From Bacteroidales bacterium (GTDB lineage Bacteria; Bacteroidota; Bacteroidia; Bacteroidales; B18-G4), in contig JAGLYE010000029.1 of the NCBI GenBank assembly GCA_023132505.1, forward strand, positions 1 to 11,318: a stretch of 11,318 nt of DNA, read 5' to 3'. Positions 1 to 5,087 of this stretch are shown piece by piece. Both the position numbers and the translations under genes were made by a program. The notes under the pieces are model-generated. The model was not told where the DNA came from, did not search any database, and saw only the letters and a list, made by a program, of their open reading frames with translations. Each line of letters starts with the position of its first letter. Positions within the stretch are counted from its first letter, which is position 1.

Positions 1-183
1 ATATATTACCCGGTGCCCCTGCATATGCAGAAGGCATACCTCGATCCCAGGTACAAAGAAGGCGATTTTCCTGTTACCGAAATGCTATCAGAAAACGTCA
101 TATCTTTGCCTATGAGTACTGAACTTGATGAAGAACAATTGGAATACATTACATCATCAGTTATTGAGTTTTTAGAGAAGTAA
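1..183 (+). CDS. DegT/DnrJ/EryC1-family sugar aminotransferase, C-terminal end only
   Basis: Only the last 60 residues are in the window; the 5' part lies upstream. The reading frame opens at base 1 and stops with TAA at 181-183. The tail carries the pattern usual at the end of PLP-dependent sugar-nucleotide aminotransferases of the DegT/DnrJ/EryC1/StrS family: YYPVPLHMQKAY, then GDFPVTE, then ISLPM followed by an acidic helix ending EFLEK. Members transfer an amino group, usually from glutamate, to a keto group on a nucleotide-linked sugar. The tail resembles WbpE/WlbC-type enzymes, but the PLP lysine and substrate pocket are outside the window, so the sugar cannot be named. It lies one base upstream of galE and two genes before rfbB, which fits a polysaccharide or glycan precursor operon. 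Confidence 0.85.
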   Translation: MYYPVPLHMQKAYLDPRYKEGDFPVTEMLSENVISLPMSTELDEEQLEYITSSVIEFLEK

Positions 184-184
184 G

Positions 185-1207
185 ATGAAAATCCTCGTCA
201 CCGGCGGCACCGGATATATAGGGTCCCATACTGTTGTTGAATTGCAGCAAGCCGGTTATGAGGTGGTGGTGGTTGATAACCTGATCAATTCCGAAAAGAG
301 CGTCATCGATTCCATCGGAAAAATCACAGGGATAGCTCCTGATTTTGAGGAGATCGACCTGAGTGACCCGGCCATGACTGACAAACTTTTCGAAAATCAT
401 CCCGACATCAAGGCAGTCATTCACTTCGCAGCATTGAAAGCCGTTGGCGACTCTGTTAAGCGTCCGCTTGAATATTACCGGAATAATATTTTCAGCCTGG
501 TGAACCTCCTGGAGGCCATGAAGAGATATGATATCAAACACTTCGTATTTTCTTCTTCCTGTACCGTTTACGGGCAAGCTGACGAACTTCCTGTGAAGGA
601 AAGTACGCCCCGGAAGGATGCTGAATCACCTTACGGAAATACCAAAAAGATAGCTGAAGATATCCTGGAAAATGTAGTCCGGACAGGGTCACTGCAATGC
701 ATTGCCCTGAGGTATTTCAATCCCATCGGGGCGCATCCCAGTGCTGTCATTGGGGAACTCCCCATAGGGGTGCCCGACAACCTGGTACCATATATCACTC
801 AAACTGCCATTGGCATACGTAAAAAGCTTATGGTATTTGGTAACGATTACAGCACAAAAGACGGCACTCCCATCAGGGATTACATCCATGTGCTTGACCT
901 GGCACAAGCACATGTGGTAGCATTAAAACGAATGTTGGAAAATAAGCAGAGGTCTCCCTGGGAAATCTTCAACCTTGGAACAGGAAACGGGTTTACAGTA
1001 CTGGAGGTGATCAACTCTTTTGAAAAGGTATCGGGCCAAAAGCTGAATTATGAAATCGTTGAAAGACGGGCCGGGGATATTGAAAAAGTATGGGCAGATA
1101 CAGAGTATGCTAACCGGGAACTGGGATGGAAAGCCGTCAGGGACCTGGACGAGATGATGCGCTCAGCCTGGGATTGGGAGCTTGCCATGAAAGAACGAAA
1201 CAAATAA
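185..1207 (+). CDS. galE: UDP-glucose 4-epimerase
   Basis: A 340-residue short-chain dehydrogenase/reductase of the extended type, the usual length for GalE. It interconverts UDP-glucose and UDP-galactose with tightly bound NAD in the cytoplasm. The NAD-binding motif TGGTGYIGS is at residues 6-14. The catalytic elements are S123-S125 in FSSSCTVYG, and Y150 with K154 in YGNTK. RYFNPIGAHPS and the RDYIHVLDLAQAH segment are GalE signatures. The position equivalent to the E. coli gatekeeper Y299 is V302 (DIEKVWAD), a smaller residue, so UDP-N-acetylhexosamines might also be accepted; this is inference. The ATG at 185 follows the aminotransferase stop by one base, suggesting translational coupling, and no longer start is needed. 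rfbB follows 11 bases later. Confidence 0.93.
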   Translation: MKILVTGGTGYIGSHTVVELQQAGYEVVVVDNLINSEKSVIDSIGKITGIAPDFEEIDLSDPAMTDKLFENHPDIKAVIHFAALKAVGDSVKRPLEYYRNNIFSLVNLLEAMKRYDIKHFVFSSSCTVYGQADELPVKESTPRKDAESPYGNTKKIAEDILENVVRTGSLQCIALRYFNPIGAHPSAVIGELPIGVPDNLVPYITQTAIGIRKKLMVFGNDYSTKDGTPIRDYIHVLDLAQAHVVALKRMLENKQRSPWEIFNLGTGNGFTVLEVINSFEKVSGQKLNYEIVERRAGDIEKVWADTEYANRELGWKAVRDLDEMMRSAWDWELAMKERNK

Positions 1208-1218
1208 TACAAGATTAT

Positions 1219-2271
1219 ATGAAATCATTGCTCATCACCGGCGGCGCCGGGTTTATTGGTTCTCACCTGGTGAGATTCATGGTGAACAAATATCCGGAAT
1301 ACCGGATCATCAACCTCGATAAGCTCACATATGCGGGTAATCTGGAAAACCTTCGGGATGTTGAAGAAAAGAAAAACTACCTTTTCGTGAAAACCGATAT
1401 CAATGATGCCGAAGCGGTAAAGAAGGTATTCGAAGAATTTGATATCAGCGGGCTAATACACCTTGCTGCCGAATCACATGTCGACAGGTCCATCACCAAC
1501 CCAACAGAATTCATCTATACCAATATCGTGGGTACAGTAAACTTGTTAAATGCCGCACGCCATAAGTGGAAAGATGATATGGAAGATCATCTGTTCTATC
1601 ATGTCTCGACAGATGAGGTTTATGGTTCGCTGGGCGACACCGGATTATTTACGGAAACCACTGCCTATGACCCACGCAGTCCTTATTCTGCCTCTAAAGC
1701 AAGCTCCGACCACCTGGTCAGGGCATATTTCCATACATTCAAGCTTCCTGTTGTAATCTCAAATTGTTCCAATAACTACGGGGGTTACCAGTTTCCGGAA
1801 AAACTTATTCCTTTGATGATCCACAACATCAGCAATAACAAACCTCTGCCTGTATATGGAAAGGGGCTGAACGTGAGGGATTGGCTCTATGTTGAGGACC
1901 ATGCCACTGCCATTGATCTGATCTATCATAAGGGAGATCACGGGGAAACATACAATATTGGCGGTAACAATGAGTGGCGGAACATCGATCTTGTCAAACT
2001 ACTCTGCAAGATCATGGATGAAAAGCTCGGCCGGGCTGCGGGCACATCCGAAAAACTGATCACTTACGTAACCGACCGTGCAGGTCATGACCTCCGCTAT
2101 GCCATCGACTCCTCCAAACTACAGAATGACCTGGGCTGGGCGCCATCACTCCATTTCAACGAAGGTCTCGAAAAAACCGTCGACTGGTACCTGGCCAATG
2201 AGGAATGGCTCAATAATGTCACATCAGGTGATTATCAGAAATATTATGATAAAATGTACGAAGAAAGATGA
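1219..2271 (+). CDS. rfbB: dTDP-glucose 4,6-dehydratase
   Basis: The product has 350 residues, the usual length for RmlB/RfbB. It converts dTDP-glucose to dTDP-4-keto-6-deoxyglucose, the shared precursor of dTDP-rhamnose and many deoxy- and amino-sugars, using NAD. The dinucleotide motif TGGAGFIGS is at residues 7-15 and is followed by the family segment NLDKLTYAGNLENL. The dehydratase triad T131-D132-E133 is in STDEVYG, and Y156/K160 is in YSASK. NCSNNYGGYQFPEKLIPL and VRDWLYVEDH are also typical. The frame stays open upstream to 1126, but the ATG at 1219 gives the canonical N-terminus just before the glycine motif and avoids overlap with galE. The other dTDP-rhamnose genes (rfbA, rfbC, rfbD) are not in view, so the final sugar is unknown. 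The gene converges on fabD. Confidence 0.95.
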   Translation: MKSLLITGGAGFIGSHLVRFMVNKYPEYRIINLDKLTYAGNLENLRDVEEKKNYLFVKTDINDAEAVKKVFEEFDISGLIHLAAESHVDRSITNPTEFIYTNIVGTVNLLNAARHKWKDDMEDHLFYHVSTDEVYGSLGDTGLFTETTAYDPRSPYSASKASSDHLVRAYFHTFKLPVVISNCSNNYGGYQFPEKLIPLMIHNISNNKPLPVYGKGLNVRDWLYVEDHATAIDLIYHKGDHGETYNIGGNNEWRNIDLVKLLCKIMDEKLGRAAGTSEKLITYVTDRAGHDLRYAIDSSKLQNDLGWAPSLHFNEGLEKTVDWYLANEEWLNNVTSGDYQKYYDKMYEER

Positions 2272-2284
2272 TTATCCTCTCCTT

Positions 2285-2304
2285 GAAACACTGAAACACT
2301 GAAA
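2285..2304. repeat. Short tandem repeat, 8-base unit GAAACACT x 2.5
   Basis: Two exact copies of GAAACACT plus GAAA sit in the 38-base gap between the convergent stop codons of rfbB and fabD. The gap shows no hairpin followed by a T run, so I see no intrinsic terminator here. The core resembles the longer array after folE, but the period differs. Confidence 0.6.
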
Positions 2305-2309
2305 TCACC

Positions 2310-3197
2310 CTACACCGGCATAGTGGCGCTGGAGGTAAGTATGTCGCGCTTCACTTTTTTTATTAGTCCCTGAAGTACGGCACCCGGGCCAACCTCTATG
2401 ACTTCAGTCATCCCATCGGCAATCATATTCCTTGATATCTGGGTCCACCTGACCGGTGAAGTAAGTTGAGCAACGAGATTCTTTTTGATAATCTCATAAT
2501 CGTTAACCGATTGCCCGGTTACATTCTGGTAGATCGGGCATATTCCCGTATTGAACTTCGTGGCATTGATGGCTTCTGCCAGTTCCTGCCCTGCCGGTTC
2601 CATAAAAGGAGAATGAAAAGCACCACCTACTTTTAGTGAGATCACTCTTTTGGCGCCTGCTTCTTCAAGCAGTTTGCATGCCTTCTCAACACCGGGTACG
2701 CTTCCGGAGATCACCAGCTGTCCCGGACTGTTGTAATTTGCCGGCACAACAATATCTTCAACATGCTTAAGGATATTTTCTACTTCATCATCTTCCATCC
2801 CAATCACAGCAGCCATGATAGATGGTTCTATTTCACAAGCCTTTTGCATGGCCATGGCTCTTTTCGACACCAGGCGCAGGCCATCTTCAAACAAAAGAGT
2901 TTTATTGGCAACAAGGGCAGAAAATTCGCCCAGCGAATGTCCGGCTACCATATCAGGCAGGAAATCATCGCCCAGCACCCTGGACAGGATCACTGAATGG
3001 AGAAAAATGGCCGGCTGGGTGACTTTCGTCTGTCTGAGATCTTCGTCTGTACCATCGAACATAAGGTCGGTAATCCTGAATTTCAGGATCGAATTCGCTT
3101 TTTCGAATAAATCCTTTGCCAAAGCAGAACCTTCATAAAGGTCTTTTCCCATGCCCGGATACTGGGCCCCCTGGCCCGGAAACACATAAGCTTTCAT
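2310..3197 (-). CDS. fabD: Malonyl-CoA:ACP transacylase (FabD)
   Basis: A 295-residue cytoplasmic acyltransferase that moves malonyl groups from CoA to acyl carrier protein to supply type II fatty acid synthesis. The N-terminal FPGQGAQYPGMG is at residues 6-17. The nucleophile S88 lies in GHSLGE, R113 is the carboxylate-binding arginine (equivalent to E. coli R117), and H195 in GGAFHSPFM is the catalytic histidine. The sequence ends close after VGPGAVLQGLIKK, as in other FabD proteins, so it looks complete. The ATG at 3195-3197 is the only sensible start. It lies 207 bases downstream of folE on the same strand, behind its own probable promoter, and is not beside other fab genes in this window. 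Confidence 0.95.
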   Translation of the reverse strand: MKAYVFPGQGAQYPGMGKDLYEGSALAKDLFEKANSILKFRITDLMFDGTDEDLRQTKVTQPAIFLHSVILSRVLGDDFLPDMVAGHSLGEFSALVANKTLLFEDGLRLVSKRAMAMQKACEIEPSIMAAVIGMEDDEVENILKHVEDIVVPANYNSPGQLVISGSVPGVEKACKLLEEAGAKRVISLKVGGAFHSPFMEPAGQELAEAINATKFNTGICPIYQNVTGQSVNDYEIIKKNLVAQLTSPVRWTQISRNMIADGMTEVIEVGPGAVLQGLIKKVKRDILTSSATMPV

Positions 3198-3247
3198 ACT
3201 GTTTTCTTATAATCGTTACTAAATCCCTATAAACCGGATTTAAGGCG

Positions 3248-3277
3248 CAAAAATAGACATATTATTACAACTGGCAA
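3248..3277 (-). promoter_or_regulatory. Probable Bacteroidota-type promoter of fabD
   Basis: Read on the minus strand, TATTTTTG (3255 to 3248) matches the -7 consensus TAnnTTTG, and TTG (3277 to 3275) stands 19 bases upstream, the usual spacing to the -33 element. The -7 box is about 50 bases before the fabD ATG. The match is by eye, in AT-rich DNA where chance matches occur. Confidence 0.5.
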
Positions 3278-3349
3278 TTGTATTTAATAAATCAGCACAC
3301 TAATTTTTGCTCTAGAGGATAGTAGTAGTTTTAGTTCCGGGATCAAGGA

Positions 3350-3362
3350 CCATGGCTCATGG
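3350..3362. repeat. Small perfect inverted repeat CCATG-GCT-CATGG
   Basis: Five-base arms with a three-base loop lie between folE and fabD, a few bases from the heptamer array. On the minus strand no T run follows, so it is not a standard terminator. It is short enough to be chance. Confidence 0.35.
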
Positions 3363-3369
3363 AAATTAA

Positions 3370-3401
3370 ACCCTGTACCCTGTACCCTGCACCCTGCACC
3401 C
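3370..3401. repeat. Short tandem repeat, 7-base unit ACCCTGY x 4.5
   Basis: Two units of ACCCTGT are followed by two of ACCCTGC and a partial ACCC, 32 bases in all, beginning three bases past the folE stop codon on the minus strand. The opposite strand reads as G-rich GGGTRCA-type units. It is non-coding and its function is unknown. It could arise by slippage or be a family of intergenic repeats in this genome. Confidence 0.8.
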
Positions 3402-3404
3402 GAT

Positions 3405-4022
3405 TTAATGAAGATCCATCCCAAGCAGGTGAATGAACTCCGCCCTGGTTTCCTGCCGCTTAAATGCTCCTGTAAAATCTGAAGTTGTTGTTACTGAGTT
3501 TTGCTTTGCAACTCCCCGCATCACCATGCAAAGATGCTTGGCTTCGATCACGACTGCCACACCCAGGGGGTCCAGGGTATTCTGTATCGCATCTTTAATC
3601 TGCGTAGTAAGGCGTTCCTGCACCTGCAAACGGCGGCTATAAGCTTCCACTACCCTTGCAATCTTGCTAAGCCCGGTGATATAACCATTGGGTATGTATG
3701 CGACGTGTGCCTTTCCAATAAATGGGATCAAATGGTGTTCACACAACGAAAAAATATCAATATCCTTCACAATCACCATCTCGCGGTAATCCTCCTTGAA
3801 CTTGGCTGAATTAAGGATATCCACAGGGTCCACATCATTGCCGTGCGTAAAATACTGCATAGCCTTGGCAACACGCTCCGGAGTGTTGATCAGGCCTTCC
3901 CTTCCCACATCTTCCCCTATCAGTTTCAGGATTTCGGTATAATGGCCTTTCAGCTTTTCAATCTTTTCCTGATCAAATCTGTCTATCTTTTCGTAATCCA
4001 ACAATTTATCCATATTGCTCAT
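3405..4022 (-). CDS. folE: GTP cyclohydrolase I
   Basis: A 205-residue type I GTP cyclohydrolase, which converts GTP to 7,8-dihydroneopterin triphosphate, the first step of folate (and, in other organisms, biopterin or queuosine precursor) synthesis; it works as a homodecamer. The zinc ligands are all present: C94 and H97 in CEHH, and C165 in [10 protein letters not shown]96 and the [13 protein letters not shown] and [15 protein letters not shown] segments are the family core, and the C-terminal [12 protein letters not shown] block is complete. Two starts are possible, M1 (4020-4022) and M4 (4011-4013), and neither has a strong ribosome binding site. It lies 32 bases downstream of the four-helix membrane gene and probably shares its transcript. 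A folate gene is functionally unrelated to its upstream neighbours. Confidence 0.96.
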   Translation of the reverse strand: MSNMDKLLDYEKIDRFDQEKIEKLKGHYTEILKLIGEDVGREGLINTPERVAKAMQYFTHGNDVDPVDILNSAKFKEDYREMVIVKDIDIFSLCEHHLIPFIGKAHVAYIPNGYITGLSKIARVVEAYSRRLQVQERLTTQIKDAIQNTLDPLGVAVVIEAKHLCMVMRGVAKQNSVTTTSDFTGAFKRQETRAEFIHLLGMDLH

Positions 4023-4054
4023 AATGTATTACTTCTTCAAGATTATTGATCGAT

Positions 4055-4471
4055 TTAGTTATTTAATGTATCATCCTTTTGCATGAACTCAGAGTTCACC
4101 CTCAGCAGAGCAATGACCTCAATGCTCGTAAAGATCACATAAAGTATAAAAAAGGTGATGATAAAAGCCCTGGCATCCTCCCTGTTCAGAAGAGCATATG
4201 TGACCATAGCCGTCATATAGGCCAACAACTTTAACAGTGTTGTCAGCATGAATATATATAAAAATCTTGCGGGGCGTTTCTCAATGGCCTTCACCATAAA
4301 ATGAAAGATGATCAGGGTTACCAGCAGGAAAAAGACGATCAGAAAGGGAAATGCAGGAGTATAATAAGTTGCAGGGGCATAAACAAAAATCAGAAATGCT
4401 GCGGCTGCCACAAGCAGTGTGGCAATTACCAGTGTTTTTATAAACCTGAGAATGGTTCTTTTATAATTCAT
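4055..4471 (-). CDS. Small four-helix membrane protein, ATP synthase subunit I-like
   Basis: A 138-residue, strongly hydrophobic protein with four predicted membrane helices at about residues 11-31, 41-61, 69-95 and 101-123. It has a basic N-terminus (MNYKRT) and a polar C-terminus. I cannot identify it by a strict motif. Size, topology and position straight after an AtpZ-like gene suggest the accessory subunit-I family, whose members assist c-ring assembly or Mg2+ supply for the F1Fo ATP synthase. The frame is open upstream to 4567, but the start chosen at 4469-4471 forms an ATGA overlap with the stop of the atpZ-like gene, a strong sign of translational coupling. In the arrangement I recall from other Bacteroidota, the a-subunit gene atpB follows; here folE does. 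Confidence 0.72.
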   Translation of the reverse strand: MNYKRTILRFIKTLVIATLLVAAAAFLIFVYAPATYYTPAFPFLIVFFLLVTLIIFHFMVKAIEKRPARFLYIFMLTTLLKLLAYMTAMVTYALLNREDARAFIITFFILYVIFTSIEVIALLRVNSEFMQKDDTLNN

Positions 4472-4692
4472 TTTCGGATAAAGTCTTTGATCACAGTATA
4501 AATTGCCAGGAATACTCCCAGAATTGACAGTATGAGCGTAAATACAGGAAATTGCCATTCCACCCATTTGTCCAGCTCCCGTCCTCCAAAGACCCCTGCC
4601 AGGATGATCACCAGCATCTGGAATGCAATAGAAGAATACCTTCCGTACGCTTTAAGCGTTTTTTTCTCTTTCTTTAAGGGTTGTTGTTCCAT
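4468..4692 (-). CDS. AtpZ/AtpI-family membrane protein
   Basis: A 74-residue protein with two membrane helices (about 21-36 and 48-68) separated by the family pattern GxxxGRELDKW...P. A lysine-rich N-terminus is followed by AYGRYSSIAFQM, typical of AtpZ (PF09527-type) proteins. AtpZ/AtpI proteins are linked to F1Fo ATP synthase assembly and to Mg2+ or Ca2+ passage. The start at 4690-4692 (MEQQPLKK) gives the usual length but overlaps the last 41 bases of the bactofilin gene in another frame. A second ATG at 4726-4728 would add 12 residues and lengthen the overlap. No ribosome binding site is obvious, so translation is probably coupled to bactofilin. Its stop overlaps the next start as ATGA. 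Confidence 0.82.
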   Translation of the reverse strand: MEQQPLKKEKKTLKAYGRYSSIAFQMLVIILAGVFGGRELDKWVEWQFPVFTLILSILGVFLAIYTVIKDFIRK

Positions 4693-5062
4693 CAAGGGCA
4701 GTTTTGTCCACCCTGGCACCTGATTCACTCATGTTACAAGTACCTGAGAATCGGGCACCCGGCTCAATAGACAGTTTACTGGTAGTAATCTCTCCTGAAA
4801 GTTTGGCCGTTGCCTTCAGCGTTAATAATTCAGCCACAATAAGCTGTGCCTTTACCTGGCCGGAAACGTCAGCATTTCTGCAATTAACTTCTCCTTCCAC
4901 ATGACCTGTCTGGCCAATCACTATCTTTCCTTTTGAATGAATTGATCCGATTAGCGTACCGTCGATCCGGAAATCACCATTCGATTGGATGTCGCCTTTG
5001 ATCGTTGTTCCGGCACCAAGCATGTTCACCGATTGTGTGTCGCCATTAATAGTCTTTGCCAT
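4652..5062 (-). CDS. Bactofilin (polymer-forming cytoskeletal protein)
   Basis: A 136-residue bactofilin. These proteins polymerise without nucleotide into filaments or patches at the inner face of the membrane and often recruit cell-wall enzymes. A short N-terminal tail is followed by a beta-helix of repeated glycine- and valine-rich turns (about residues 14-111): GAGTTIKGDI, RIDGTLIGSI, GKIVIGQTGHVEGEV, NADVSGQV, ATAKLSGEI, and GARFSGTCNMSE. The last roughly 25 residues are polar and probably disordered; part of this tail is encoded in the overlap with atpZ. The start at 5060-5062 (MAKTINGD) gives the usual N-terminus and leaves 25 bases after sprE; an upstream in-frame ATG would run close to that stop. 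The gene sits between a type IX secretion lipoprotein and the atpZ-like gene. Confidence 0.9.
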   Translation of the reverse strand: MAKTINGDTQSVNMLGAGTTIKGDIQSNGDFRIDGTLIGSIHSKGKIVIGQTGHVEGEVNCRNADVSGQVKAQLIVAELLTLKATAKLSGEITTSKLSIEPGARFSGTCNMSESGARVDKTALDGTTTLKEREKNA

Positions 5063-5087
5063 TTTCTTAAATCTTTTAGTATGAAGG

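Noticed and set aside
161..577. 138-codon minus-strand open frame opposite galE
   Set aside because: It is a shadow of galE, whose motifs are intact in the plus-strand frame.
1126..1218. Upstream extension of rfbB overlapping the end of galE
   Set aside because: The added residues precede the canonical MKSLLITGGAGFIGS start and match nothing expected; the ATG at 1219 gives normal RmlB length without overlap.
2815..3138. 107-codon plus-strand open frame opposite fabD
   Set aside because: It lies wholly within the catalytic region of fabD on the other strand and has no family features.
3350..3362. Hairpin CCATG-GCT-CATGG as a folE terminator
   Set aside because: The stem is only five pairs and no T run follows on the minus strand, so it does not fit an intrinsic terminator.
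3370..3401. Heptamer array as a CRISPR array
   Set aside because: The units are seven bases long and contiguous, with no spacers and no cas genes nearby.
4472..4567. N-terminal extension of the four-helix membrane protein
   Set aside because: It lies antisense-free but out of frame over the atpZ-like gene; the ATGA overlap at 4468-4471 is a better start and puts a basic residue cluster before the first helix.
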